Notes under the pieces: model-generated
What the model saw: only the letters and a program-made list of their open reading frames with translations
What the model was told of the DNA's origin: nothing
Database searches by the model: none
Source of the DNA: Diospyros lotus
Lineage: Eukaryota; Streptophyta; Magnoliopsida; Ericales; Ebenaceae
DNA: 64,000 bases
Direction: 5' to 3'
NCBI RefSeq assembly: GCF_014633365.1
Contig: NC_068350.1
Coordinates: 26,623,680-26,687,679, forward strand
Translations under genes and position numbers: made by a program
Shown here: in pieces, positions 40,675 through 52,889 of the stretch
Position numbering within the stretch: the stretch's first letter is position 1
Layout: the number at the start of each line of letters is the position of its first letter

Positions 40675-42499
40675 CAAGAATTTAAGTGGTTTGATGGAAA
40701 TTAATTAAGGCCTTGGAGGGTCCAAATGTAATTATAAAAACTCCTCAAGTGGAATTAATAAATGTTGGGGGGGGGGGTTAATGTGATATGTGTGTGTGTG
40801 TACTTGCGTGCTTGGAGGCTAAGCATTCTACAGTGGATTGGATTTAAATCTGATTTTTGTTCTTCCATTGGAAGCTTTGGCCGAGAGATCATAGAAGAGA
40901 GAAAAAGAGAGAGCTTGGGACAATCGGCGGCTGGATGATCGTGGGGCAGTCTATGGGTGGCTGGTAAGCAGCAACCGGCGACAGCACTGGAAGCTGTGGT
41001 GGCCAACAATGGTGTTGGGCGAAGCAGCAACAGCGAATGAGGAGTCGATGTTGGCTACCAGTGGCTGGTGGCTCGCGGTGGAAATAGCCAAGAACGGTGA
41101 TGGCCGAAGGTGCTGCAGTAGCAGCATCGCGTAAGTGGTTGCACGCAGGAGAGGCCACAGTAGAGGCAGTCGGCCAGTGGCTAGAGACGAGTTGTAGCGC
41201 AAGCAGCGATGGTGGCCGGTGAAGCCAGACGGAGGTGGCTCATGGCCGTGCGTAGGGGCCACTGTGCGTAGGCATTGGGAGGAAGAAAAATATAGGAGGA
41301 TAAACAAAAGAAAAGAAAAAGAAAAAAAAATAAGAAAAATTTGGAAAAAAATGGGGAAAATGCCAAAAAAAAATTAGAGAAATTGAAGAAAATTTTGAAA
41401 ATTAATTTGGGGATTGAAGAGCATGCCAAAGGCTCGAAAATGGAATTTGGGTGCAAGGTGGCAGCCAATGAGGCAACGCTAGTGTGGGCATTTGCCGGAC
41501 TTCTTCTCTAGATTGGGTTAAGATAAATTAATTAATTCTTTTCGAGTTATTTACATTATGTGAGATAATGTAGAATAAGCGTTGGTTGGATTAAACCATT
41601 GGTTGCAGTTGTTTGAAAATTATTGATGAGTGGGTTTTTGCAATGTATGGCAAAAACATAGGCCCTAGTTAATTTTTAAAATTATGGGTTTCTGTGTGAT
41701 TGCATTTAGGTTCGACCGAGGAGGCAGTGATCCTAGAAGAGTTCGGAGTTTAGCCTGGCTTTCTTGCTCTTGGGAGAAGAGGCTTAGAGCTAGGTAAAGG
41801 ACGACCCCAAGGGTGGGTGGCCTTGCGAATGTTTGGTAAATTTTGATGAATATACGTTATATGCAGTTGCTTGTTGTGCATGTTCTATAGGTAGTCTAGT
41901 GGAGTCATATGGCCATGGGAGAGACTAGATGCATGCTATGGGTAAAATATGATGTTATTGCCTCCAAAATGTGGGTTCGAAAGGCAGTGATGCCATGCCA
42001 GTCATGCATCTTCATTTGTCATTGCATTGCATATATTATCTTGTTTACATTCATTTACACCCTTACTGAGTCTTTGTGACTCATGAGGTTTTACCTCGTG
42101 TTATAAATGTTGCAAGTCCAGATGCAAGCAATGATGAGATTGGGAGCATGAAATGGAAACTAAAGTTGTTGCCCGAGTTTTTTATGTTGTAAGTACTCCT
42201 GCATATATATTCTTGTGTGTGAATGTATATGTTGTTGGGCGTTAGATGGTATCTAGTTGGTTGTAATCAGCGTGATATATGTGTAATTATGCCAATTTTT
42301 TGTTGTATGTGGCTTTAGTTTGATTAAGCCAAAATTGAGATGGTGTAAGGATCAAAAATGAATTTTTCATAAATCTCTAAGTACTAGACACATTTGTGAT
42401 TAGTGGTCAATTTTGTAAAATTTTATTATAATTATACCCCTATTTTAATCTTAAACTTGGGCTTAATTGAATATTTTGTGATTATATACAAGTTTATAT

Positions 42500-42720
42500 G
42501 AAAAATGAAGATTAAATCAACATCGGCATATTTAAATATTTAAAATAAAAGTAAAAATATAAATAATAATGAAAAAATAAATATTATATATATTATAATA
42601 CATATACATATATAATGCATATATCCAAGCGTGCCACCATATAAACATATATGTATAATATAATACATAAACATATATATATAATATATAATATACCATA
42701 TATATATAATATAATGCTTA
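42500..42720. repeat. AT-rich low-complexity tract
   Basis: Nearly pure A/T with repeated CATATATATATAATATA-like phrases. No gene. Likely microsatellite expansion. Confidence 0.8.
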
Positions 42721-43116
42721 ATTGGAAGAATTATGCTAGATGTATAACTATTTTGTATATTTTGGGCTACATAAGGGGATATTATGACTAAAATACCCTG
42801 CGCCTCACGCGCCTCTATGCGCCTTATGGAATTTTTTTGTCATTGATATATTTTTATGTAGCTTAAGGAGTACATAAAGGGATACCAATAGTATTTTCCC
42901 AATTGAATGTATGCCTGAAACAGCATTTGGAGGTTCAACTTACGGAAATCCAATTGAAAGCCCACATGTGCAAGCCCAAATCAAATCATGAAGCCCAGAA
43001 GTTCAAATTGAAGGCCCAGCTCGTGGAAGCAATAGGCGCATAGCAGCAGAAACGCGGTCCCTCCTCCTGTAATTTTATTGGGCAAGCAAAGTGTGAGTAT
43101 GTACATATATATATAT

Positions 43117-43842
43117 ATATGGGTTGTTAAAATCATAACTAAATCAAATTTAAACTACTAAAATCAAAATCAAAATATTACCTATTAATTTTAAAAATTA
43201 AAAATTATAACTAAATCATTCGATTTCGGTTCGGTTTCGGTTTTAACTATGATTTTTTTAGTTGGATCCATACCAATAAACAAAGACAAACTCTTGTAAA
43301 TAGTATTCATAAAAATTTCTTATAACTCTACAATAAATAAAGACAAACTCTAATAAAGTTACCTTCTTCTTGCATAAAGTTATAAATTAACTTAAACTTT
43401 TTGGATATAATTATTTTATTGATAAAAATAAAATAATTTAATATTAGGTTTTATTTTTATTTGTTAATTACTTTATAAATATTAAATATTTTATATATTT
43501 GTAATGCATTAGTTAAAATACTTGTAAAAAAATACATTAGTCAGTATATATATTATGTGTGTATATAATATATTAAATAAATAAATAAATATCTATTATA
43601 TATATATATATATTCGATTCGGTTCGGTTCGGCTCGGCTCGGTTACCCACATATTCGATTCAGTTTCGGTTCAGGTTTTGGTTTGTATTTAGTGAAAATC
43701 ATAACAAAACCATACCCATTAAAACAATATTCGATTTTTTTCTAAACCAAACTATTACCTAGTCAAACAATTTTTAACCGCGTTGACCGATTCGATTTCG
43801 GTTCGATTCTCCAAAATTTCGATTGCAATTGTCATCCCTACC
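43117..43842. mobile_element. MITE-like patch with TTCGGTTCGG repeats
   Basis: The sequence is rich in ATTCGATTTCGGTTCGGTT phrases at both ends (43210-43250 and 43600-43680, 43790-43815). The right end reads TTGTCATCCCTA, whose complement TAGGGATGACAA resembles a hAT-type terminal inverted repeat. The left end TATGGGTTGTTAAAA is a weak partner. No 8-bp duplication could be confirmed. Similar CGGTTCGGTT patches are common in plant genomes. Confidence 0.35.
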
Positions 43843-45438
43843 GGACACTAAGCACAGAAAAGACAAAGGCCCCCTTCTGCCATTTCCGTCCAAAATAAGG
43901 GGGGATTAGCCAGTAGCCCTTAGAGAGCCATTAGCATAGAAATTTCTTTACAGTGAAGCTTCCATAAAGATTTTCAGTAGCGTAGAAGTAGAAATAGCAA
44001 TCTGTTCTTCATTTTCTGTTCTGTTATTTCATTGCGTCGATTTTACATTATGTTCTTCATGCTATTTTGTTAGTTCCTTTAACTTCTGTTATTTCAACGC
44101 ATTGTCACTTCTGTTCTCATTTCCATTTCAAATGCTTAAAGGTAGAATTTATAATACAATGCTTGTTAGCTTTTGTTCTATTTCATTTACTATTCATCTT
44201 GTTGTCCTTTAATTTCGTTAGTATTCTGGTTTAGTTTCTACTGTTAATCTCATTGCCATGTTCTAATTTTCAATTAATAATTTTACTGTTCATTTATATT
44301 TTGCCATTTATTTTTTGAGTATTTTAATTCTGTATTTTTAATTTCAGCACTTTAAATTTCAGCATTTAATTTTTGTATTTTAGTTACTGTCATTTAATTT
44401 TCAGCACCTAAATAATTGTAATTTTAATTTCTGTTATTTAAATTCCACAATTTAATTTTTGTCAGTTAATTTTTAAATAGAGACGTGTGGCTAAGTAAGT
44501 TTTGGGCCGAGACAAGGATACTGTCTGATGCCATGAATAATCCAAACAAGCCAAACTCCATTACTTAGTTGAGGTTTTGAAATTAGACAATGATTTTTTG
44601 CCAAAACACTTGGATTTGGATTAGAGTATATGCCTAACTCGGAATCCTCATGCCAAGTATGTGGGTTGACCAAATTGGAAATACCGTTATACCATACCCA
44701 AGTCTAAGTGTAATATATATACATTTTGGTTTATGATGGTTGCTTAAGTTAGATCTTCTCATGTCATATATGGAATATACTAAAAATAGAACCATCATCA
44801 TTTTAGAATAAAATTAATAGCAAAATTCTGTAATCCAATTTTCAAATTCGATGAAGCTATAATTTTATGCTTGCTTGGGGAATGAATGGATCGACACTGA
44901 AATTGTCTTGTCCCAAAATATTTTATTTTCCGTGTTAATTGACTATCTAAATTTTTCCCATATCACATCACACTACTTCATAATTTACTTTCATGCACTG
45001 TCATTATTTTTCCTTTAACAATTAACTTCCCTGTGGATATGACCTGGACTTACCAGTTTTAAATTTTGTACTACATAAACCTCGTACGCTGGCGAGTGTG
45101 ACCCCATTGTAAGTGTCTTTAAGGTAGTTAATTTTACGCAAGGATGGGAGTTGAACAATTTGTAATATGTTATTTTGTGTCTGGGTCAACTTTGGCTTGT
45201 TGTGAGGCAAGCTGAAGAAAGGTGAATCTCACTCGGGTTTTGGGTTTTGTTTTGCTGTATTTTCTTTAATTGTTTTGGGATTGATATCTCAAGTGGAGTA
45301 AAGAGAAGGATGAAGGCTAGTCCCCACTTATGGCGTTTCTTATTGAAACACAGTCCATCTCTTCAGTTATCATCTTGATGTGTGAATAATCCGATCGATT
45401 ATACACTAGTGGCACCCATAGGTGGGAGCTAGTTGTCA

Positions 45439-46434
45439 GAGTCTCCTCAAGGGGCCCAACATGGATGCAACTATTCTAGAAAATCCCTTCACGAATCTCC
45501 AACAATAGTTTACAAATCTTAGAAAGCTCCTCAACTTGGTCGCAGTAGTTGGTTGTCTCTTTGCCAGACCACCACTATTTCCTCAACCAAGATTACATGT
45601 TCCCATTTCTCTTTTGATAGTCATAGTCGACATAGAAAATATCTAGGTTAGGTCATCTCCAAAGCTTCCAACCATTCATGGATAGCTAGGGATCCTATCA
45701 TAGTGCTCTGGTCCTTTGGGACTTGGACCATAGTCCACACATAACAGCCACGGTGCTACCCAAACTTTGGCATCTAATCGTCTTCGCAGTCTACTGTGTC
45801 GCTCTGACCCTTGGGTCTCACACCCCTGCCGCGAGCTAGCCCATAGTCCTCAAACTGTGCCAACCATGTTGCTCTGGTCATTAATCGTCACAAGGTCATC
45901 ACCAGTTTCCAGCCTTGGTCACTAGGCTCAAATCCGTTGTTATAGGCCATGCACCTATGATGTTATCGTTATGCTAAAACCTCTAGTACCGTCTCTGAGA
46001 GTCGCAATTGTCCCTTCCTCTATCACTTCTTGTACTTCTTTCAATACTAGCCTTAACTCCAAATCTCACGAATCCTCGATCCTTTCCAGAGTTACATTTC
46101 CTCAAGTTAACCATCTTTAAATCAAAACCTATTTGATCTCCAAACCTCATGGTGCATATGATAATCAATTTAGATTTCATGTTCACTGACATGGAGTCTC
46201 ATGTTCTCATCATTTCTTTTACGATTGTTACGACCTAGCAAGCAAACCTTGGTCATAAAATTCATTGTGATGCTCCTGAAAATATCACTTAAGATTGCCA
46301 AAACTCACATTTGAAGAATTTGGCGTATAACTGGTGCTCCTTACGAGTTCCCAACATTATCCTCAAATGCACCTTCCTATCCGAAAAAGTACACCACTAT
46401 GTCACCAATAAATAAGATCACAAGTTTTGGCAAT
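45439..46434. other. Non-coding stretch between two LTRs
   Basis: No gene. No recognisable gag, PBS or polypurine tract beside either LTR. The stretch is rich in CCTTGG and CACAAGG-like words but has no clear tandem structure. It could be interior of one of the flanking elements. Confidence 0.35.
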
Positions 46435-49151
46435 TGTAACACCCCATTTTTCCAAAGGCATCACTATGCTGGGATTTTTCTTTTCTTTCATCACAAATGA
46501 TTTCCTTAATAAACAATCTCCATAAATACATCACAATGAGCATCATATTTAAAAATCCCCAACATACACATGTTTAACATTCCAAATGATAAGCTAAGGA
46601 ATTGTAAACCAAACACTTGTGGAAGCTAGAATCGAAACCTTATCAGAATATTGTAATTTCAAAGGAAGTAAATCCATACAAAATCAATCAATAACCACAA
46701 TATTACAAATTTCGTCCAACATATTAAACATAAAATAACTGAAACAACTTGTCCTAGCCCCGGTTAGAACCCATCACATGATTACCAGCACAGTCAGACT
46801 TCAGCAACCCCTTTACTTTTGATGTGAATCATAAGGGAGTTAAGGCAAAGGCTGACCAAGGACATGAAATTACAAGTGATGGGCCAATTACACGTTCAAA
46901 GGCTAAGCAATTACAAAAGGAATTTGAGTTATTCATTGGAAAGAGTCCAGCCCACTTGGAGGAATTAAAGCCCAAATTAATCACTTTGCTTATTTGCTTG
47001 GAAGATCAGCCACTAAATTAATCAGAAAGGAATCTTGGAACCTTCATATCTCTTTGATGGCTTGGAGTTAAGAGGCGTGCCATATGTCATTGGAAAACTC
47101 ACGATCTTAGTAGCAATTTCTTGTATTCATGAACGCAATTCCGAAATTCCAGCTATGATTTATGGCCGATTTAAGTTTACTTGGCAGAACATTATGAAGA
47201 AGCGGGAATTCAAATTTATGGGGAATCAAAGCGCATTTATGGCTTTGTCTCCCACTTTGGCTTTAATCTCTTCCATTTCCTAAGCTTCAGATTTATGGAG
47301 AATTGAAGCATTTAAAGGCTTTGTTTATTATGTCTCCCACTTAGTTTTTAATGTTTCTGTTTCCCATGCTTGGAGGGATGTTCCAAGAGTTATTTTTTTT
47401 ATGTTTCCCATGCTTGGAGGGATGTTCCAAGACTAGTATTTATATGGTTCCTCTTATGTATATTTTTTGGTTAATGAACATTTTCATCTAAAATGCAGAA
47501 AGCATTTTTATAAATTCTTATCTAAGCTTTCTTTTGCTTAGTGGCGAATTTCCTTGGATTCTTATCACTCTTCCTTCTTCTTTCTAAGAGTGTGGCGAAT
47601 CAACCCTAGTGTTTTCTTGTTGTGGCGAATTTTCTTATCAACAGGAAGGTGCTGGGTTTTCTCTTTTCTTTTGGCATTTTGGGCACATCAACTTTTTTGC
47701 CTATTTGTTTTGCCTGGGAGGTTGAATATCCCAAGGACAAAATACAAGTTAGAAGATGAATCTTCTAAGTGAGGGTTTAAAATAGTTTCATGAATGTATG
47801 ATGCATGGACATGAATAAACAAACATCCTGGTGTAGCTTTGACTTGCATTCTAGGCCTAACACGAAACCCTAGGCAGTCACCCCATCTTCACCCTTGGGG
47901 AAGTCCATCCCCGGCATGGGAGACTCCTGTAGTATTTGTAAACACCAGTTAGGAAAATGTGGTTACACTACGAGGGTAACACCCCACCCCATCACAAGTA
48001 TCGATATGCCAACAATATCATGCTAAATGAAAACATCCCAATTATCAATGTAATAAAACATGTATAGATATGACAAGATGTATGTACACTGCATGTAATT
48101 TGACAACCCTCCTGAAAATCATGCTTACTTAGACAAAACATATCATGTATAAATTTTTAGGAAAAAACCACTCACCTTGACCTAATTATTAAAAGCCTCC
48201 TCAATATGCGTGCCCTAACCTCGAAACGCGTGCCCAAACAATTTTCTGGACAAATTCTTTAAAAAATTAATAAAACATATTTTCCTATTTTTTTTAGAAT
48301 TTTCTAGAATTTTTCCATATTTTTTTCCTATTTTTTTTCTTTTTTTTCTCTTTTTCTTTTTTCCCCCATTTCTTACCGCATGCCATGTGCCTGTGGCCAC
48401 ATGCCTAGCGCGTGTTTTCAGCCCCCCCTGAGCTGGCCATCTTCTCCGGCTAGTTCCTTCATTGCTGGTGGTTTGGTCTGACCTGATTTCTTCGATTTTC
48501 TTCTCCTCCCTTGCCTTATTTGATCTTTCGAACACTATGGCCACACCCATTTCATGAAAAATCCAGCCAAACACCCTTTTTTTTTCCATTTAAGGCCCAA
48601 CTCCTATGAAGCTCAACTTTTCGGCCACTCCTCGAAACACCCTAAAACCGACACCAAAATGCTCCAAAATCTCCAAAAATGATCCTCACACTTTGTAGAA
48701 CCAAAGCCTTCTAACAAAACCCTTTGATTTCTCCAAAAACTCATGGATTAAAACCCAAGTTTGATACCAAAATCCTCGTCTTTGTTCAGCTATTTATAGC
48801 CATTCCAGGCTGCGTTATCGGCCAATCATGGCCTACCTTGCACCGTAAGGCTTCGACCTAGGCCATGATGGCCCTAGGCAACCCCGACCGAACGAGATAT
48901 GGCTTCCCGACGGTGGTCGTTTTGCCGCTAACAGCCATGGCAGGTTTCGCACTTGCCTTACTGTTTGATCCCTTAATTTTTGTCTCTTTGCACTCAAGCT
49001 CTGATACCCCAAGCCCTCAAGTTTCCCAAGTTTGCACTTCAACCACACGACTTTGAAAATTTACACTTTAGCCCCCAAATTTTGGGAAAATTTCACTTAA
49101 TACCCTAATAAAAATTACACTTAAGTCCTCAAGAAATTCTCATGTATTACA
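46435..49151. repeat. LTR, family B copy 1, interrupted
   Basis: Starts TGTAACACCCCATTTTTCC and ends CATGTATTACA. The stretches TGTGGAAGCTAGA-TCGAA (46618) and AGATGAATCTTCTA (47752) recur in the same order in the solo LTR at 60167, identifying a shared family. Between about 46822 and 47707 foreign sequence is inserted, flanked by TTTTG on both sides. A T-rich tract and GC-rich island occur near 48280-48470. No 5-bp duplication was found for the outer ends (GCAAT versus GTTGT). Confidence 0.6.
46822..47707 (+). pseudogene. Gypsy 3'-end fragment inserted in family B LTR
   Basis: 46824-47021 reads MNHKGVKAKADQGHEITSDG then PITRSKAKQLQKEFELFIGK. The GPxTRSxAK phrase is common near the C-terminus of some gypsy polyproteins. 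LTR-like sequence follows, with two 30-bp direct copies of GTTTCCCATGCTTGGAGGGA at 47359 and 47403, 44 bp apart. TTTTG at 46817-46821 and 47708-47712 could be a target duplication, but the insert lacks TG/CA ends. Assignment is tentative. Confidence 0.4.
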
Positions 49152-49984
49152 GTTGTCGTGCTATGTATATATGTTGATATATATATATACATAAGGTATA
49201 GTCACAAACTTAGTAATTAAGTGTCTAACCTCGTCAATGTGAGTATATGACACCACAGGAAACTCATTTCCTGATATTCTATCTGCCCTGGCCAGGGACT
49301 ATCCTTTCACACTAACAATCGATCACATAGGATGTTCACCCCATCAATTACTGACGAGGGCGATAGATCCTATTCCCAACACCTGTCTCCATAACTAGCA
49401 ATACGAAACCACATAAATGAACATTTCCACCTTCCAATTGGATGGTTTGGCTCATTAGCAAATCTCGCACACCAATATACAAAACAATCGTGCTTGTTCA
49501 AGTCCAATGATCAACACACCATTGTAGCCTGACAACAAGACCATTATCCACTATGCCATGTTGTCTGTCATTGCATCACATTCGACTGGTTGTTCCCCAA
49601 CAACCACCCGTAGGTTTACTAGCAACATCTCATGTCACGTGGCATGCAACACACAACCCTCCCCTCAGCATCTCATACTAAATGAGATAATAACCCCTGT
49701 GTTAGTCCATACTCGACTAATTGGAGTCCCCATCCAAAGAATCTAAGGATTAGGAATAGTTTAAGACATCATGTTACCAGAGAATTTTGTCACTCAGTCT
49801 CAACACCTTGAGAATAGGATTCCCAAATAGATTATCAAGGGACTAATTCATATGTCAAACTAGAGAGCTCATGAATGATGAAACTTGCCTTTTATAAATA
49901 TATACAAAGATACAATAAATGTGACTAGTTACAAGCCCACTAGATGTCATTCAAATCTAGCATTACGGTACACAACACTAACAA
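49152..49984. other. Unassigned repeat-like stretch
   Basis: No gene. CTGGCCAGGGACTATCC near 49290 resembles the complement of CTGGCCAGGAAAGGATC in the family C LTR (36108), suggesting a degraded LTR piece. A short TA tract lies at 49170-49190. Confidence 0.4.
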
Positions 49985-51038
49985 GTGGTACTTTACTTAT
50001 GATCTTGCATAAAATTATGAATGCATTGAAATTGCCTATGTGTGCATGATGATGAGTTCATATATATAACCACGTGAGCATTTACTTAGGAAATTTAAAA
50101 TTGTATGAACATATATGAGTATATGCATATGCTTTGAAATGATTAAGTGCTTTATGGTGACTAATGTGAGCGGCAGACTATGTTCGCAGGGTATGGCCAT
50201 AAGCTCGATAGGCGAAAGCCTGATGCAAGGGAGCTTTAGCTCACATGTGACAGCTATTATGCCTAAAGCTTGATAGGCAAAGGCCTGACGCGAGGATCAT
50301 ATTTGACAGCTATTATGTCAGAAGCTCAATAGGTAAAGGCTTGACGCAAGGATCATGGTTAATGGTTGTTATATGCTATGCCATAAGCTCAATAGACGAA
50401 AGTCTAAAGCGAGGAAGCTTCAGCTCATTATGCTCACTTGATGAAAGTCAGTGCGTGGAAGTACGTCGGTCCTAAGTTGATGGTTACGGTTGTAGGTATT
50501 TGTGTGCCCCAACAGCCGTATGTGAGCATATATGCATGTTTACATTTTTATAAAATGTGGTGAAGCATAATGTGGGTGCACTTAATGTAATGAGTAATTC
50601 CATTATGCTTTGATTCTTATTACTTCACATTTATTTTAAATTATACCTGCTAAGCCTTGTGGGTCATATTTGCTATTGTGTCATTCCAGGTAAGGGAAAA
50701 GCAAAGGATGAGGGCAAGCCGAGTGAAGCTTGATCCTTGACAGGTAATGATGTGTACAGAGCAGTCTTGACCAAAAGGTCCTTGGGGGTATTTTTGAGGG
50801 AAGAAGAAAATAGTTAATTTTATATTCAGATTCAGTTGCCTTTTTGGAGATGTATGGGTGGTTAAACCCTAATGTGTATGTTAAATGAATTGTATTGTAA
50901 GTATTTGTTTGGCTTCTACCATTAAATGAGGGAAGTTGTGAATGTCTTTAGTTAAGTTTTTTATCTATGCCGATAGTTTTGGCGACTTCCTCTCCGATTT
51001 CCCTTGGTAGTAGGATCTCTAAGAGTGGGATCATCACA
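49985..51038 (+). repeat. LTR-like fragment, family F, with VNTR
   Basis: CCTGCTAAGCCTTGTGGGTC at 50645 parallels the CCTTACTGAGCTTTATAGCTC block of the other long LTRs and gives plus orientation. The end AAGAGTGGGATCATCACA at 51038 fits a CA terminus. The left edge is undefined. It contains a degenerate minisatellite at 50204-50440. Confidence 0.45.
50204..50440 (+). repeat. Degenerate minisatellite, four units of about 60 bp
   Basis: Units share ATAAGCTCGATAGGCGAAAG or close variants, then CCTGATGCAAGG, then GACAGCTATTATG. Copies start near 50205, 50270, 50322 and 50382. Substitutions are frequent, so the array is old. Confidence 0.75.
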
Positions 51039-52889
51039 TGTAGATTAAGAGAAATCTTACAGACACTTATTCCTAAACACTTGTAGACCCTTACAAACAC
51101 TTATTGGATGAAGAGATATGGATTAAGCTCACAATAAGAATTTCTCTCAAAGAATAAGAAATACAATACATGAGGGAATAGACAAGATAAGTGAAAGAAA
51201 ATGAGGAACCATCATTTGGCCATCACTCAAGCATTTTGAATTTTGAATTTGGCCAGAGAAGGATTCAGGATAACTAAGTCTGGGTTAATTTGATCTTTAC
51301 TTAAGCTTTCTCAACAACAGCAGCTTGATCTCTTGCAGCACTCGACTTTTTATTGAACCTTGAGATTTAAGAATTATCATAGAAACCTGCACACACTCAC
51401 AACTTCTTTGATTTGACCAATAACGATCGAATTCATTAGAATCATATGCATATTATAAAGATAAGCATTTAGCACACTTGCATATAAATATTTTGTCGTT
51501 ATTTTATAACAGAACATAGTTAGACGCATTGGAACAAGCAAATAAAGCTCTAACAGTCAAAACTGTTCTATTTTTTCTTTCCTAGAGATACTCAACTAAT
51601 ATATCCCATACTTGATTGGACATTTCATGAAATTGATTATATAAAAGCCTCACTCGAGTAAAACCAAGTCATTATTCGACTGACTCACAAGTCACAGAGA
51701 CTTTACATTAAGCACTCGATTACTAGGCTAAGTTTACTTGACTAACACAAGGATATACTCAAGTACAGATAACTGATACTCAATTAAAATTAAGAATTGA
51801 GACTTAGCCAAACTTCATCCAATCTTTACTCAATTAAAAAATATAGATACTTGATTATAAAAATACATTAGTCGATTAAGAGAAAAATATACTTAACTAA
51901 GAAGATACTTAGACTTTTAACAGCAGAAAGATACTCAATTGAAAATAGTCCTTAATCAATTGATTTTTGAAATACAGAGAGCTTATATAAAATACTTGAC
52001 TAGGAAACCTTAATAGTCAATTAAAAGAAATTTTGTTAAAGCATATAATTGATTGGTTTAAAAGACACATAGAGTAATACTCGACTAAAAATATGCTCAG
52101 ATTTTAATAACTATAAAGATACTCGATTACAAACATACCATACTCAATTGTACCTTTAAAAGATATAGAGTTTGTATAACCCATACTCGAGTAGGTCGTT
52201 GAAACACTCGATTGAATACTTGAATATATTGAAAAATATATTGAGTAGTACTCGATTGATTAAAAAAAAACTATTTTTGATCGAAGGCAAGGGTAGAAGA
52301 TTTAAAAGAATGTTTGAATACTTTGCCTTCAAAAGTTTCAAAAATACATATATTTAGTTTACAAAATTCTTTTATACTTAAGTTGAATTTTCAAAATATT
52401 TTCTGAAACATTTAACATCAAGATTGATTAACATAAAACTATATTTTGTTGTTTTGAAGTATATAAAAATACATGAGCCTGAAGTTCTCCAATTTAAAGA
52501 AAAATATATTTATAAGCTCTATACTCCTTTAACAACCAAAACCAATACTCTAGGTTGCGCAGAAACGAAAATGAGAAATGTTTCCAATATGAAACAAAAA
52601 TGGGAAAATGAGTATTTTTCTAAAAAAAAAAAATAGCTATAAATAGTTCTAAAATGGGAAACGTTTCCCCTTTCGAAAACGGTTAGGAAACGCCGAAATA
52701 GCGTCTCTAAGCCATTTCCGTTCTTCACTACCAATACTTAGTTGTTTTGAAGGAAATATATATGAACATAAAGTTTTTCAATATTAATAATTTCATAAAT
52801 GTTTTGGAAATCATCAATAAACTAAATTTACTAAAAATATATTTTCTAAAATTATTTATTTCATAAATCAAAATAGAAATTTCTCAACA
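51039..52889 (-). repeat. SIRE-type LTR, family G, with ACTCGA-word array
   Basis: The right edge on the minus strand starts TGTTGAGAAATTTC, like the TGTTGAG start of the SIRE-like LTR at 29316. The adjoining AT-rich stretch (52390-52880) has the same character as 29120-29316. No polypurine tract follows, and a matching target duplication was not found (TCACA versus AGGTA). It is therefore a degraded or truncated LTR. The left edge at 51039 is only the nearest TG after the family F end. Confidence 0.45.
51340..52265 (-). repeat. Array of about 25 ACTCGATT/ACTCGACT-type words
   Basis: Words such as TACTCGATTA, ACTCGACTAA, ACTCGAGTA, ACTCAATTA, ACTTGATTA and AGTCGATTA recur every 25-50 bp. ACTCGAGT (51653, 52186) is the self-complementary form. 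Most variants differ by TC-to-TT or GA-to-AA within the central TCGA. Confidence 0.82.

Larger units (their letters stand above)
42345..45125 (+). mobile_element. Insertion in family A copy 4: Athila-like LTR sequence with MITE-like patch
   Basis: The host LTR breaks after AATTGAGATGGTGTAAGG and resumes near ACGCAAGGATGGG. The right part (43850-45100) ends with CTGTGGATATGACCTGGACT and ACCTCGTACGCTGGCGAG, which I associate with Athila-type LTR ends. It has long T-rich stretches with repeated TTTCAGCA and TTTAATTT phrases. No clear TG/CA pair with target duplication was found, so the edges are approximate. Confidence 0.45.
40675..45438 (+). repeat. LTR, family A copy 4, 5'-truncated and interrupted
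   Basis: From about 40675 the sequence aligns by eye with the complement of copy 1 (TTAATTAAGGCCTTGGAGGG versus TTAATTAGAATCTTGGAGGG). It has a GC-rich island at 40860-41290, the CCCTTACTGAGTC/CTCATGAGGTTTTACCTC block (42060-42110) and an end GGTGGGAGCTAGTTGTCA at 45438. Between about 42345 and 45125 foreign sequence is inserted. The first several hundred bp of the LTR are missing. An 11-G run lies at 40767-40777 and a GT run just after. Open frames in the island are not genes. Confidence 0.7.

Noticed and set aside
40755..41468. Minus-strand open frames rich in Ala, Pro and Leu
   Set aside because: Same situation: the GC-rich island of family A copy 4. No domain or conserved start.
48215..48589. 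Minus-strand frame with long Lys runs
   Set aside because: It follows a T-rich tract and GC patch in a family B LTR. No domain, low complexity.
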